Shown: positions 1 to 8,902, numbered from the stretch's first letter. The stretch: 42,627 nucleotides of DNA from Gallionella sp. (GCA_025350705.1 JANXXH010000075.1:1-42627), one strand, 5' to 3'. The notes: generated by a model from the letters alone, not told the origin. Program-made: numbers and translations.

Positions 1-1
1 G

Positions 2-214
2 CTGGCGATCGCCGCCGCCAACATCGAACCGGCACCGAGCTTCGGTGCCAAGATCCGCGCCGACTTTATCAGCGGCATGGGCAAGGTGAAGGACAAGTTC
101 GTCATCATTCTCGATGCCGACAAGGTGTTGTCGGTGGATGAACTGTCGATGCTGTCGAATGTGGATGTCAGCGGCACCGAAGCTGTGGCGATGCCGTCCA
201 GTCCGAATTCATAA
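2..214 (+). CDS. cheW: CheW-like chemotaxis coupling protein, C-terminal part
   Basis: This is an open frame entering from the left edge, with 70 residues visible before a TAA. The segment KIRADFISGMGKVKDKFVII followed by LDADKVLS is typical of the last beta strands of CheW, the adaptor that couples methyl-accepting receptors to the kinase CheA. The start lies outside the window. It is followed after about 200 bp by cheR, cheD and cheB on the same strand, which supports a chemotaxis role. The Ser/Pro-containing tail after the conserved core is not distinctive. A CheV-type or other CheW-domain protein cannot be excluded because only the end is visible. Confidence 0.8.
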   Translation: MAIAAANIEPAPSFGAKIRADFISGMGKVKDKFVIILDADKVLSVDELSMLSNVDVSGTEAVAMPSSPNS

Positions 215-410
215 GCTACACTTGGCGGCGATCAAGCGCAGTTACTTCAACCAGTGCGGCGAAGAACTGATTGTCCTGCCAGCGTAAATGGATTTATAAA
301 ATTTTATGCTCTCGCCCTGCTCGTGTACCATGGTTAGCCATGAAGGTATCAGGCTCGCATGAATCCATACTTGCACAACTTATTTGTTGCGGTAACCAGA
401 AGAGTTTTTT
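215..410. other. intergenic stretch between cheW and cheR
   Basis: No gene is recognised here. There is a small dyad CATGG-ttag-CCATG at 329-342. The 60 bases before the cheR ATG are A+T-rich. No convincing sigma-70 or sigma-28 promoter could be identified by eye. Confidence 0.4.
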
Positions 411-1217
411 ATGCATATCGCGGCACTGAACGATAACGAATTTCAGCAGTTCCAGTCATGGTTGCACTTTACCGCCGGGATTAACCTGTCCCCGGCAAAG
501 AAAGCACTGGTTGCAGGCCGTCTGGCCAAACGCTTGAAGCACTACAATCTGAGCAGCTATGGAGATTACTTTCGCCTGATATCCCATAAGGGCGAGGCTG
601 ATGAGCTACAGATAGCGCTTGACCTGCTTACCACCAATGAAACCCATTTTTTTCGCGAGCCCAAGCATTTCGATTTTTTGCGTTTACAGGTTTTACCCAA
701 GGTACTGCCGGGTAAAACATATCGCGTGTGGTGTGCCGCCAGTTCGTCGGGAGAAGAACCTTACAGCCTTGCCATGACCCTGGCCGACGCCTTGCCCAAC
801 ACGCCGTGGGAAATAGTCGCTTCCGACATCAGCACACGCGTTTTGGAAAAAGCCCGCTCCGGTCTCTACTCGATGGCAAAGGCGCACACTATTCCGCATC
901 CATTGCTCACCAAGCATTGCCTGAGAGGAACGGGCTCCCAGGAAGGGACGTTCCTGATTTCGCCAAGCTTGGTTAGCCGTATTCAATTCATGCAAATCAA
1001 TTTGAATGCCGCCCTGCCGAGAATTGGCGAATTCGACCTGGTCTTCCTGCGCAATGTGATGATCTATTTCGACATGGATACCAAGCGCCAGGTCGTTGCA
1101 CGTATGCTGCCGCTGTTAAAGCCGGACGGTTTTTTCATCGTCAGCCATTCAGAAAGCCTGAATGGAATCACCGACGGTTTGAAATTGCTCACACCGTCCA
1201 TATACCGAAAACTATGA
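411..1217 (+). CDS. cheR: CheR-type chemoreceptor glutamate methyltransferase
   Basis: This 268-residue cytoplasmic enzyme is expected to transfer methyl groups from S-adenosylmethionine to glutamates of methyl-accepting chemotaxis proteins, setting receptor adaptation. The N-terminal helical CheR domain holds the TTNETHFFREPKHF segment (near residues 74-87). The C-terminal Rossmann domain has the SAM-binding signature ASSSGEEPYSLAMTLAD and the late motif FLRNVMIYFD, both hallmark CheR sequences. Length matches the family (about 270-290). The ATG at 411 is preceded only by a weak purine stretch. It is followed after 7 bp by cheD and then by cheB, so receptor methylation, deamidation and demethylation are encoded together. 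Confidence 0.95.
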   Translation: MHIAALNDNEFQQFQSWLHFTAGINLSPAKKALVAGRLAKRLKHYNLSSYGDYFRLISHKGEADELQIALDLLTTNETHFFREPKHFDFLRLQVLPKVLPGKTYRVWCAASSSGEEPYSLAMTLADALPNTPWEIVASDISTRVLEKARSGLYSMAKAHTIPHPLLTKHCLRGTGSQEGTFLISPSLVSRIQFMQINLNAALPRIGEFDLVFLRNVMIYFDMDTKRQVVARMLPLLKPDGFFIVSHSESLNGITDGLKLLTPSIYRKL

Positions 1218-1224
1218 TCGCAAG

Positions 1225-1764
1225 ATGATAAAACCTGACCATGTCATCGAAATATATTTGCAACCGGGAGATTTTTATTTCGGCGATGTCAACACGCGTA
1301 TTCGTACGATACTGGGTTCCTGTGTTTCCATTACCATGTGGCACCCAACGCGCTTGATCGGAGGAATGTGTCATTATCTGTTGCCCTCCCGCCCCAAGGG
1401 AGCCGGTGCTACGCTTGACGGCCATTACGCTGATGAAGCGATGAAGATGTTCCTGCGGGAGATCAAGGCTGCGAAAACCCATCCCGGAGAATATCGCGTA
1501 AAAGTATTTGGGGGGGGCAATATGTTTATGAAAACAAAAAAAGCAATGTTGAACAAGTCTGGTGAAAAAGCCGGCAAGGCATTCGATTTGGATGTGGCTG
1601 GCAAGAACGTTCTGATTGCCCGCTCGCTAATCACCTCGCACGGATTCAAGATTGATGCCGAGGACTTGGGCGGAGATGGACACCGGCAACTCATTTTTGA
1701 TATCTGGAGCGGTCATGCGTGGGTGCGCAAGCCCACAGCCGCCGTAAACGAAGCAACCTCATGA
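1225..1764 (+). CDS. cheD: CheD chemoreceptor glutamine deamidase
   Basis: This 179-residue protein is of the CheD family, which hydrolyses specific receptor glutamines to glutamates and in some bacteria also binds CheC or CheY-P. The family hallmark is clear: [10 protein letters not shown] with candidate nucleophile Cys33, then [11 protein letters not shown] with candidate His50. The 17-residue Cys-to-His spacing is the one known for CheD. Further conserved parts are the KVFGGGNMF segment and [11 protein letters not shown] near the C-terminus. The start lies 7 bp after the cheR stop, and the stop overlaps the cheB start by the ATGA tetranucleotide, so cheR-cheD-cheB is very probably one transcript with translational coupling. 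Confidence 0.95.
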   Translation: MIKPDHVIEIYLQPGDFYFGDVNTRIRTILGSCVSITMWHPTRLIGGMCHYLLPSRPKGAGATLDGHYADEAMKMFLREIKAAKTHPGEYRVKVFGGGNMFMKTKKAMLNKSGEKAGKAFDLDVAGKNVLIARSLITSHGFKIDAEDLGGDGHRQLIFDIWSGHAWVRKPTAAVNEATS

Positions 1765-2846
1765 GAAAATCGCGAACACCGATCAAGGTATTACTGATCG
1801 ACGACTCGGCAGTGGTGCGTCAGGTATTGCAGTCGATACTGGAGCAAGAATCCGATATCAAGGTCATTGCTGTGGCGTCTGACCCTGTTTTCGCGCTGGA
1901 TAAAATGAGCCGGGAGTGGCCGGATGTGATTGTGCTGGATATCGAGATGCCGCGCATGGACGGTATCACTTTTTTAAGAAAGATCATGAGCGAACATCCC
2001 ACGCCGGTGGTGATTTGCTCATCGCTCACCGAAAAGGGTGCGGAAACCACTATGCAAGCGCTTACCGCTGGGGCGGTTGAGATCATCACCAAGCCCAAGA
2101 TCGGCCTGAAGAGCTTTTTGCAGGAATCCGCTGATGAATTGGCGAATGCGATCAGGGCAGCATCCTTGGCGAACGTCAAAAATCTGCTCAGGGCCCCATC
2201 GCGTCCTATTCCTGTTGAAGCCAAGCTTAGTGCCGATGTCATTCTATCGGCGACCGGCCGCCATCAGGCAATGGCCAAGACCACCGAGCGCATCGTCGCG
2301 ATCGGCGCATCCACCGGCGGCACGCAGGCATTAGAGTCTGTGCTGACTGCGCTGCCGCGTGTCAGTCCCGGAATCGTTGCGGTGCTGCACATGCCGGAAA
2401 AATTTACCGCCTCATTTGCGGAGCGCTTGAACACCTTGTGCGAAATCGAGGTCAGGGAAGCCAAAAACAACGATCGCGTGATTCCCGGACTTGCTCTGCT
2501 TGCCCCCGGCGGGCGCCACATACTGCTCAAGCGCAGCGGCGCATATTATTATGTCGAGGTGATGGATGGCGCTCCGGTCAACCGGCACCGTCCTTCGGTG
2601 GATGTATTGTTTCGCTCGGTAGCCCGGTTCGCCGGAAAGAATGCTACCGGCATCCTCATGACCGGCATGGGCGACGATGGCGCGCGCGGCTTGAAAGAAA
2701 TGCTCGATGTCGGCGCCTACACTGTGGCGCAGGACGAAGCTTCATGTGTTGTATTTGGCATGCCCAAGGAAGCGATCAAGCTGGGTGCCGCAAAAAGGAT
2801 TGCGGCCTTGAGCGAGATACCCTCGGCGATCATGAGAAGCAATTAA
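1761..2846 (+). CDS. cheB: CheB receptor methylesterase / glutamine deamidase response regulator
   Basis: This is a 361-residue two-domain response regulator. Residues 8-125 form a receiver domain with acidic pair Asp14/Asp15 and probable phospho-acceptor Asp60 in [10 protein letters not shown]. Residues 175-360 form the methylesterase domain with the Ser-His-Asp triad: Ser184 in IGASTGG, His210 in LHMPEKF and Asp306 in TGMGDDGA. The spacings of 26 and 96 residues are those of enterobacterial CheB. It removes methyl groups from chemoreceptors when phosphorylated by CheA. I use the ATG at 1761 rather than an upstream in-frame start at 1719: it gives an ATGA overlap with cheD and a start just before the receiver domain. 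The next gene is convergent, 9 bp away, with no obvious terminator. Confidence 0.95.
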   Translation: MRKSRTPIKVLLIDDSAVVRQVLQSILEQESDIKVIAVASDPVFALDKMSREWPDVIVLDIEMPRMDGITFLRKIMSEHPTPVVICSSLTEKGAETTMQALTAGAVEIITKPKIGLKSFLQESADELANAIRAASLANVKNLLRAPSRPIPVEAKLSADVILSATGRHQAMAKTTERIVAIGASTGGTQALESVLTALPRVSPGIVAVLHMPEKFTASFAERLNTLCEIEVREAKNNDRVIPGLALLAPGGRHILLKRSGAYYYVEVMDGAPVNRHRPSVDVLFRSVARFAGKNATGILMTGMGDDGARGLKEMLDVGAYTVAQDEASCVVFGMPKEAIKLGAAKRIAALSEIPSAIMRSN

Positions 2847-2855
2847 TCCTGCCGC

Positions 2856-3770
2856 TCAACCTGTAATACATGCGCAGTTACGCCCGCTGATCTTGGCGGC
2901 AAGCAGCTGTTTGCCGGCCTGTTCCATAAACATTTCTTCCTTGCTATCCCGATTCGGCAAACGGTGAACACCGCCGATGCTAACAGTGACCATGCCATGC
3001 TGAGAGGCTTCGTGTGGGATTTTAAGCGCGCGCACATTTTCGCAAAGTTTATCTGCGTGGCGGCGCAATGTCTCGATACCGGTTGAGAAGGACACGACAG
3101 CAAATTCCTTGTCGTTATATCGCGCCATGCAATCCGATGTCCGCACGAATAATTTTTTGATGCAATTTGCAATTGCACGCATACACTCATCTCCTGCCGA
3201 TTCTCCGTAACGCTCATTGAATTTCTTGAAATGATCCAGGTCGATCATCAGTACCGAAATCCCGCTGTGTATGCGCTGTGCAACGGTTAACAAGTCGCCG
3301 AATCGCAAATCGAAATGTTTGCGGTTGCCTAACCCTACCAACGCGTCGCTGTTGGTCAAATCATTCACTTGCTGTTCCAGCAGAACTCCGTCAGTGACAT
3401 CTTTCTGGATACCGATGAAATGTGTCAGCTTGCCTGCCGCGTCACGCACAGGAGAGATGCTGAGTTTATTCCAGAACATCGAGCCATCCTTGCGGTAATT
3501 GCGGAGCGTGACAATGCAACTCTCTTCCTTGGCGATGGCGTTGCGTATTACAGCGATTTCCGGTTGTTTGGTATCTGCACCTTGCAAGATGACGCTATAG
3601 TTTTTCCCGACGACCTCGCTGGCAGCAAAGCCGGTCAATCTTTCAAAACCCTGGTTCGCATAGACCAGCGGAAGACCACCATGCTGCGCATCTGCGATAG
3701 TGATGCCATCGCTCGCTTCGTTTAAGGCTTTGACGAGAAGGTATTGATAAATATCCGGGCTGGAACTCAT
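2856..3770 (-). CDS. LOV-like PAS plus degenerate GGDEF signalling protein
   Basis: The protein has 304 residues. Residues 10-130 form a PAS domain closely resembling LOV photosensors: LVYANQGFERLTGF, LQGADT, NYRKDGSMFWN and the closing IGIQKDVT are all present. The segment that normally carries the photoactive cysteine reads GKNYSVILQG (55-64), so that cysteine is absent. Residues 140-304 are a GGDEF domain with MIDLDHFKKFN, GESAGD and VTVSIGG, but the active-site signature reads RYNDKEF (217-223) instead of RYGGDEF. Diguanylate cyclase activity is therefore doubtful; it may be a flavin- or nucleotide-binding sensor. Its start overlaps the dsbC stop by ATGA, so the two are co-translated. Confidence 0.85.
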   Translation of the reverse strand: MSSSPDIYQYLLVKALNEASDGITIADAQHGGLPLVYANQGFERLTGFAASEVVGKNYSVILQGADTKQPEIAVIRNAIAKEESCIVTLRNYRKDGSMFWNKLSISPVRDAAGKLTHFIGIQKDVTDGVLLEQQVNDLTNSDALVGLGNRKHFDLRFGDLLTVAQRIHSGISVLMIDLDHFKKFNERYGESAGDECMRAIANCIKKLFVRTSDCMARYNDKEFAVVSFSTGIETLRRHADKLCENVRALKIPHEASQHGMVTVSIGGVHRLPNRDSKEEMFMEQAGKQLLAAKISGRNCACITG

Positions 3771-4543
3771 GACGGACCAAGTTTTTTACCGGGTTGATCC
3801 AAGTTTTTTTCCAATTGCTCCAAAGGCAAATAGCCTGGGGCTTGTATGCCGTTGCCAAAAATCAAATTCGGCGTGCCGTTGACGTGCAGCTTTTGCCCCA
3901 AAGCCTTGACTTTAGCAGTCTGGGTTTCACAAACGGCTGTGGCAGGGGCGATCTCGCTCAGCATCCAATCCTCCCATGCCTTGCTGGGGTCTTTAGAGCA
4001 GAGCACATTGCGCACGATTTCATCCGAGCCCGGGAAGATCGGATACATAAAACGATAAAGCGTGACATCGGTGACCCGGCTCAATTCGTTTTCCAGTTTT
4101 CTGCAGAAGCCGCAGTTGGGGTCGGTAAAGATAGCCAGTTTGCGTTTGCCGTTGCCCTTCACTCTTTTTACCGCCAGCTCGAACGGCAGCTTGTCGAAAT
4201 CGATCGCGAACAGCACACGGCGGCGCTCTTCGCTCAGATTGCGCCGGTCTTTTGTTTCGATCACGTTGCCTTCGAATATGTACTGGCCTTTGTCGTCTGT
4301 ATATAAAAGCTGGCCATCGATGATGATTTCATAAAGCCCCGCATAAGACGTTTTGACGATGTGCTCGATCTTGCCTATGTCGGGGAATTTGCTTTGCAGG
4401 GATTTGCGGATTTCGTTCTCTCCTGCATCTGCGGAAGACAGTAGCGTGAACAGAAGCAGGGCGGTCAGTATTTTAGTTGCGGCATAACGCCCGCCTTGGC
4501 GAGCATTAGCCTTTTCTGAAACTTCGTTTTGCTTCGTTTTCAT
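3767..4543 (-). CDS. dsbC: DsbC-type periplasmic thiol:disulfide isomerase
   Basis: The protein has 258 residues. An N-terminal hydrophobic segment (ILTALLLFTLLSSADA, residues 25-40) is a likely signal peptide, preceded by an unusually long polar N-region. The mature part has the DsbC/DsbG dimerisation domain and then a thioredoxin fold with the active-site motif CGFC (144-147) in IFTDPNCGFCRKLENEL and a cis-Pro segment VNGTPNLIFG. It would reshuffle wrong disulfides in periplasmic proteins. CGFC rather than the E. coli CGYC is a minor variation. It sits downstream of the ubiquinone hydroxylase gene and overlaps the PAS-GGDEF gene by 4 bp. No alternative ATG exists between residue 1 and the signal core. 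Confidence 0.9.
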   Translation of the reverse strand: MKTKQNEVSEKANARQGGRYAATKILTALLLFTLLSSADAGENEIRKSLQSKFPDIGKIEHIVKTSYAGLYEIIIDGQLLYTDDKGQYIFEGNVIETKDRRNLSEERRRVLFAIDFDKLPFELAVKRVKGNGKRKLAIFTDPNCGFCRKLENELSRVTDVTLYRFMYPIFPGSDEIVRNVLCSKDPSKAWEDWMLSEIAPATAVCETQTAKVKALGQKLHVNGTPNLIFGNGIQAPGYLPLEQLEKNLDQPGKKLGPS

Positions 4544-4560
4544 GGGATGCTTTCTTCGGG

Positions 4561-4602
4561 TTAATTCGGGTCGTTTAATTCAGGTCGTTTAATTCAGGGC
4601 AT
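4561..4602. repeat. three tandem copies of a 14-bp unit
   Basis: The units TTAATTCGGGTCGT, TTAATTCAGGTCGT and TTAATTCAGGGCAT lie head to tail at 4561-4574, 4575-4588 and 4589-4602. The repeat covers the stop codon (4589-4591) of the ubiquinone hydroxylase gene and the start of the spacer before dsbC, so slippage here could change the end of that protein. Confidence 0.85.
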
Positions 4603-5779
4603 GTTGCATCAACATTTTTTTCAGCGGGATAATGTGATTGGTCGCATTCAGCCCCAGATTGCGCACGCTACGCAATAATGGAACGTCGTTATTGAACAAA
4701 TGCTTCAGGCCATAAGTCGTGGCCTGCATCGTATAGATATCTTCCTTGCGTTTGCGTTCATAGCGACGCAGCAACCGGGCATCGCCGCAATCGTTTTGCG
4801 CTCCGCGCCCGGCCATTATCTGCGCCAGCTGGCGCGCATCGCGAAAGCCGGTGTTCACACCCTGCCCCGCCAGCGGATGCATGTTGTGCGCCGCATCGCC
4901 GATCAATGCCACGCGCGGCGCACTGATCTGCGGCAACACCAGCATACGCAGCGGAAAAGCGGCGGGCGGCGTGATGACCTGCATTTTGCCCAGCATGTGT
5001 TGAGCTGCAGTGGCCACTTTGATGCAGAGCGCTTCGCGAGTAAGCGCCAACAGTTCAGCGGATTTCTCCGGGTGGACCGACCACACCATCGAAACGCGGT
5101 CACCCGGCAGCGGCAGCAGCGCGAGGATGCCGTCCGGCTGGAACCATTGATAGGCAATGCCACGATGCGGTTTGTCGGTACTGAAGTTAGCGACCACCCC
5201 GTGTTGTTGATAGTCTACCGGCTCTTCACTGATGCCCGCTTGCTTGCGCACCCAGGAATCGCGCCCGTCCGCTCCGACGATGAGATTTGCGTTTAGCGTA
5301 CGGCCATCTTCCAGCGTGAGCGTGGCTGCCTCGTCGGCAAACTTGAGCGCGGCACACTGCGCCGGGTGAAACAGGGTCAGATTTTCCTGTTGCTGCAACA
5401 CCTGCCACAAGGCGTGTTGCAGTGCTCGACCTTCCAGGATGCAGGCCAGTTCCGCCACGCCCATTTGATAGGCGCTGAATTCCAGTTCCGCTCCTGTGTC
5501 GCCGAACACACGCATCGCCTCGACCGGCGCAATGCGGCTGGCATCCAGTAAAGGCCATGCGCCAGACTCTTCGAGGAAACTGCGGCTGCCGGGACTAATC
5601 GCGTAAATGCGGCTATCCCACTCCTCAACATTATTCGGCACATTCATGGCTGGCGCGTTGTTCCGCATAAGCGAGGACTGGCTTTCCACCAAAGCCAGCG
5701 ACAGCCCACTGTGTTGGAGAGCGGCGGCCAGACTGGCGCCCACCAATCCCCCTCCTATGATCACGACATCAAATTTCAT
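4589..5779 (-). CDS. FAD-dependent ubiquinone-biosynthesis hydroxylase (UbiH/UbiF/UbiI/COQ6 family)
   Basis: This 396-residue class A flavoprotein monooxygenase has the N-terminal dinucleotide motif DVVIIGGGLVGASLAAAL, the middle motif IVGADGRDSWVR and the C-terminal FAD motif ALIGDAAHNMHPLAGQGVN, which is diagnostic for the UbiH/COQ6 family. These enzymes hydroxylate the ubiquinone ring at the inner membrane. Which ring position this one modifies cannot be decided from sequence. I chose the ATG at 5779 because the glycine motif then begins a few residues in; an in-frame extension to 5857 lacks homology-like sequence and would overlap the divergent dusB region. dsbC and a signalling gene follow on the same strand. 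Confidence 0.9.
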   Translation of the reverse strand: MKFDVVIIGGGLVGASLAAALQHSGLSLALVESQSSLMRNNAPAMNVPNNVEEWDSRIYAISPGSRSFLEESGAWPLLDASRIAPVEAMRVFGDTGAELEFSAYQMGVAELACILEGRALQHALWQVLQQQENLTLFHPAQCAALKFADEAATLTLEDGRTLNANLIVGADGRDSWVRKQAGISEEPVDYQQHGVVANFSTDKPHRGIAYQWFQPDGILALLPLPGDRVSMVWSVHPEKSAELLALTREALCIKVATAAQHMLGKMQVITPPAAFPLRMLVLPQISAPRVALIGDAAHNMHPLAGQGVNTGFRDARQLAQIMAGRGAQNDCGDARLLRRYERKRKEDIYTMQATTYGLKHLFNNDVPLLRSVRNLGLNATNHIIPLKKMLMQHALN

Positions 5780-5812
5780 GCACAGAATCATAGCATGCCG
5801 CCGAGTTTCATT

Positions 5813-5818
5813 TATAAT
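5813..5818 (+). promoter_or_regulatory. possible -10 element for dusB-fis
   Basis: A perfect TATAAT lies 40 bp upstream of the dusB ATG in the 79-bp divergent gap. No good -35 hexamer is seen at the normal spacing, so this is only a suggestion. Confidence 0.3.
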
Positions 5819-5858
5819 CCCACCCCCTCGCAAAAATCTCTTGGCGAAAAATAACAAG

Positions 5859-6866
5859 ATGCGTATCGGCCCCTATCAACTGAAAAACAACCTCATCGTT
5901 GCCCCCATGGCCGGGGTGACAGATCGGCCTTTCCGCATGTTGTGCAAGCGCATGGGAGCAGGCATGGCGGTAAGCGAAATGGTATCTTCCAATTCGTTGC
6001 TGTATGGCTCGGAAAAGACCAGGCGACGCGCCAACCACGAAGGCGAAGTCGATCCGATCTCGGTGCAGATCGTCGGCGCCGACCCGCATATGCTGGCGCA
6101 GGCCGCACGATACAACGTTGATAACGGCGCACAGATCATCGACATCAACATGGGCTGTCCGGCCAAGAAGATCTGCAACGTGATGGCAGGTTCCGCGTTG
6201 CTGCAAAATGAACCGCTGGTGGCGACCTTGCTGGAAGCGGTGGTCAAAGCAGTGAATGTGCCGGTCACGCTCAAGATACGCACCGGCTGGGACAAGGCCA
6301 ATCGCAACGCGATCCGCATCGCCAGGATCGCCGAAGCTAGCGGCATCCAGGCGCTGGCGATACATGGCCGCACCCGCGCCTGCGCCTACACCGGCGATGC
6401 CGAATACGACACCATCACGGCGGTCAAGGCCAGCGTGAACATCCCCATCATTGCCAACGGCGACATCACCACGCCGGAAAAAGTCAAATACGTGCTGGAA
6501 CAAACCGGCGCGGATGCCGTGATGATAGGCCGCGCGGCACAAGGCCGCCCGTGGCTGTTCCGCGAGATCGAACACTTTCTGAAAACCGGCAAACATCTGC
6601 CCGCGCCGCAAGTCGGCGAGATCCACCGCGTGCTGCGCGATCACGTGCATGAGTTATACAGTTTCTACGGAGAACACACCGGCCTGCGCGTATCGCGCAA
6701 ACACATCTCCTGGTACACCAAGGGGCTGGCCGGCTCGGCACACTTCCGGCACCGGATGAACCAATTGGAAAGCATCACTGAGCAATTGACGGCAGTAGAT
6801 GAATTTTTTGCGGAACAAGCGCAGCGTGGAACACAACTGCATTACGTCGAGGAGATGGCGGCATGA
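5859..6866 (+). CDS. dusB: tRNA-dihydrouridine synthase B
   Basis: This 335-residue FMN-dependent TIM-barrel enzyme reduces uridine to dihydrouridine in the tRNA D-loop. The N-terminal VAPMAGVTDRPFRMLCKRMG is characteristic of DusB. The catalytic-cysteine segment is INMGCPAKKICN, followed by LKIRTGWD, AIHGRTRACAYTG and the phosphate-binding end IPIIANGDI / AVMIGRAAQGRPW. I place the start at 5859 because homology begins with MRIGPYQLKNN; the longer frame from 5607 runs into the divergent gene. Its stop overlaps fis by ATGA, the classic dusB-fis operon of gamma- and betaproteobacteria. Confidence 0.95.
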   Translation: MRIGPYQLKNNLIVAPMAGVTDRPFRMLCKRMGAGMAVSEMVSSNSLLYGSEKTRRRANHEGEVDPISVQIVGADPHMLAQAARYNVDNGAQIIDINMGCPAKKICNVMAGSALLQNEPLVATLLEAVVKAVNVPVTLKIRTGWDKANRNAIRIARIAEASGIQALAIHGRTRACAYTGDAEYDTITAVKASVNIPIIANGDITTPEKVKYVLEQTGADAVMIGRAAQGRPWLFREIEHFLKTGKHLPAPQVGEIHRVLRDHVHELYSFYGEHTGLRVSRKHISWYTKGLAGSAHFRHRMNQLESITEQLTAVDEFFAEQAQRGTQLHYVEEMAA

Positions 6867-7114
6867 GTGAAGGCTTGATCAATGAGAATGATATGGCGCG
6901 CCATGTGCGCAAGACACTCAAGGAATATTTCAAGGATCTCGACGGCGAGGATCCGTGTAGCGGCATGTACGACATGGTGATCAACTGCGTCGAGAAACCG
7001 TTGCTGGAAATGGTGTTGGAACACGTGGGCGGCAATCAAACTCGCGCCGCTGACATGCTTGGCATCAACCGCAATACTTTGCGCAAGAAGATGCTTCAGC
7101 ACGACCTTTCGTAG
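6863..7114 (+). CDS. fis: Fis-family DNA-binding protein
   Basis: This 83-residue small nucleoid protein has a C-terminal helix-turn-helix, [20 protein letters not shown], which is the Fis/NtrC-type HTH. The N-terminal half ([17 protein letters not shown] and [14 protein letters not shown]) forms the dimerisation helices. Fis bends DNA and modulates rRNA, recombination and many growth-phase genes. The ATGA overlap with dusB is the conserved arrangement and decides the start. Length is slightly shorter than the 98 residues of E. coli Fis, as is usual in betaproteobacteria. Confidence 0.95.
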   Translation: MSEGLINENDMARHVRKTLKEYFKDLDGEDPCSGMYDMVINCVEKPLLEMVLEHVGGNQTRAADMLGINRNTLRKKMLQHDLS

Positions 7115-7187
7115 AAGCACTCCGCGCCGGTGCCGGAGCAACAGTTTCACGTGTACCCACCCTCATTTATATTTGTTTAAAATTATC

Positions 7188-8753
7188 ATGCCAGCAATCA
7201 AGCAAGCACTCATCAGCGTGTCGGACAAGTCCGGCGTACTCGAATTTGCCCAGGGCCTGCATCAGCTGGGCGTAAATATCCTCTCCACCGGCGGCACCGC
7301 CAAGCTGCTCGCCGACAACGGCATCCCGGTCACCGAAGTGGCGGATTACACCGGCTTCCCCGAGATGCTCGATGGCCGCGTGAAAACACTGCAACCGAAA
7401 GTACACGCTGGAATTCTGGCGCGGCGTGATCTACCGGAGCATGTCGCCACGCTGAAAAAGCACGGCATCCCGACCATAGACCTAGTGGTGGTGAATCTGT
7501 ACCCGTTCAGCAGCACCGTCGCCAAACCAAACTGTTCATTGGAAGATGCCATCGAGAACATCGACATCGGCGGGCCTACGATGGTGCGCGCGGCGGCCAA
7601 GAACCACGGCCATGTCGCCATCGTCACCGATCCGGCGGACTACACGGATGTGCTGGCCGAGATGCAGACCAACAGCGGCGCAGTCAGCGACGCCACCCGT
7701 TTCGACTTGGCGAAAAAAGCCTACTCGCACACTGCCGCCTATGATTCCGCAATCAGCAACTACCTCACCTCGATCAATGCGGACGGCAGCAAGAGCGCGT
7801 TCCCGGCGCAGATCAATTTCAACTTCGCCAAGGTGCAGGACATGCGCTACGGCGAGAACCCGCATCAGCAGGCGGCGTTCTACCGCGACCTGACTCCTGT
7901 GCCCGGCGGCATCGCCGGCTACACGCAATTGCAAGGCAAGGAGCTGAGCTACAACAACGTCGGTGATGCCGATGCGGCCTGGGAGCTGGTCAAGACTTTC
8001 GACCAGCCCGCCTGCGTGATCGTCAAGCACGCCAACCCGTGTGGCGTAGCCATCGCTGACACGCCGCTGAACGCCTACAAACTGGCCTACGCCACCGACA
8101 CCACATCCGCGTTCGGCGGCATCATCGCTTTCAACCGCGAACTGGATGCTGAAAGCGCTGCGCAGATCACCGCCAACCAATTCGTCGAACTCATCATCGC
8201 GCCATCCGCTTCTGAGGCTGCACTCAAGGTCACGGCGGCCAAGCAAAACGTGCGCGTGCTCAGCGTGCCGCTGTCCAATGCGCATAACCAGTACGACTTC
8301 AAGCGCGTCAACAGCGGCCTGCTGGTGCAGACACCGGACACACTGAACGTGCAGGCCTCGCAACTAAAAGTCGTGAGCAAGGCACAGCCCAGCAAAGAAC
8401 AATTACAGGATTTGGTGTTTGCCTGGCGCGTAGCGAAGTATGTGAAATCCAACGCTATCGTGTTCTGCAAGAACGGGCAGACACTGGGCGTGGGCGCGGG
8501 ACAGATGAGCCGCGTGGACAGCACGCGCATCGCCAGCATCAAGGCGCAGAACGCAGGCCTGAGCCTGGCTGGCTCAGTTGTATCATCCGATGCATTCTTC
8601 CCGTTCCGCGACGGCATCGACGTGCTGGCGGCAGCGGGCGCAAAAGCCGTGATCCAGCCCGGCGGCTCGATGCGCGACGATGAAGTGATCGCGGCAGCGG
8701 ATGAGCATGGGATTGCGATGGTGTTTACGGGCTACAGGCATTTTAGACATTAA
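7188..8753 (+). CDS. purH: bifunctional AICAR transformylase / IMP cyclohydrolase
   Basis: This 521-residue enzyme catalyses the last two steps of IMP synthesis. The N-terminal methylglyoxal-synthase-like domain ([48 protein letters not shown]) is the cyclohydrolase. The C-terminal half is the formyltransferase, with [16 protein letters not shown], the catalytic KHANPCGVA motif, [15 protein letters not shown] and ending [14 protein letters not shown]. Length matches the family (about 525). The ATG at 7188 fits family starts; a longer frame from 7059 covers the fis end in another frame. purD follows after 149 bp that are filled with two inverted repeats. Confidence 0.96.
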   Translation: MPAIKQALISVSDKSGVLEFAQGLHQLGVNILSTGGTAKLLADNGIPVTEVADYTGFPEMLDGRVKTLQPKVHAGILARRDLPEHVATLKKHGIPTIDLVVVNLYPFSSTVAKPNCSLEDAIENIDIGGPTMVRAAAKNHGHVAIVTDPADYTDVLAEMQTNSGAVSDATRFDLAKKAYSHTAAYDSAISNYLTSINADGSKSAFPAQINFNFAKVQDMRYGENPHQQAAFYRDLTPVPGGIAGYTQLQGKELSYNNVGDADAAWELVKTFDQPACVIVKHANPCGVAIADTPLNAYKLAYATDTTSAFGGIIAFNRELDAESAAQITANQFVELIIAPSASEAALKVTAAKQNVRVLSVPLSNAHNQYDFKRVNSGLLVQTPDTLNVQASQLKVVSKAQPSKEQLQDLVFAWRVAKYVKSNAIVFCKNGQTLGVGAGQMSRVDSTRIASIKAQNAGLSLAGSVVSSDAFFPFRDGIDVLAAAGAKAVIQPGGSMRDDEVIAAADEHGIAMVFTGYRHFRH

Positions 8754-8773
8754 AACATTTAGCCACAGAGGAC

Positions 8774-8818
8774 ACAGAGATCACAGAGAAAACCGAATGA
8801 TCTCTCTGTGTGCTCTGT
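8774..8818. repeat. imperfect inverted repeat of the CACAGAG type
   Basis: The arm ACAGAGATCACAGAGA (8774-8789) pairs with TCTCTGTGTGCTCTGT (8803-8818), with two mismatched positions and a 13-nt loop. It lies directly after the purH stop and could act as a transcript-stabilising or processing hairpin. There is no T run, so it is not a classic terminator. Confidence 0.75.
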
Positions 8819-8828
8819 AATCTCTGCT

Positions 8829-8885
8829 ATAACGACTAGCCACTCGACTAAGCTGGCAGAAGACGCCAGCCAAGTCGCTGGTTAT
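8829..8885. repeat. palindromic element, copy 1 (upstream of purD)
   Basis: A 57-bp element bounded by ATAAC and GTTAT. Its core hairpin has outer stem CGACT (8845-8849) / AGTCG (8873-8877), inner stem GCTGGC (8852-8857) / GCCAGC (8865-8870) and loop AGAAGAC. Positions 8831-8885 match, in inverse orientation, 35507-35561 inside bioA at 48 of 55 sites, with one compensated base-pair change in the inner stem. It ends 17 bp before the purD start codon, so it would be transcribed in the purD leader. Confidence 0.85.
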
Positions 8886-8902
8886 GTGGCAAAGGGGTTG
8901 AA

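Noticed and set aside
7536..8363. 275-codon minus-strand frame
   Set aside because: It is antisense to purH; its Val/Gly/Arg-rich shadow composition gives no reason to call a gene.
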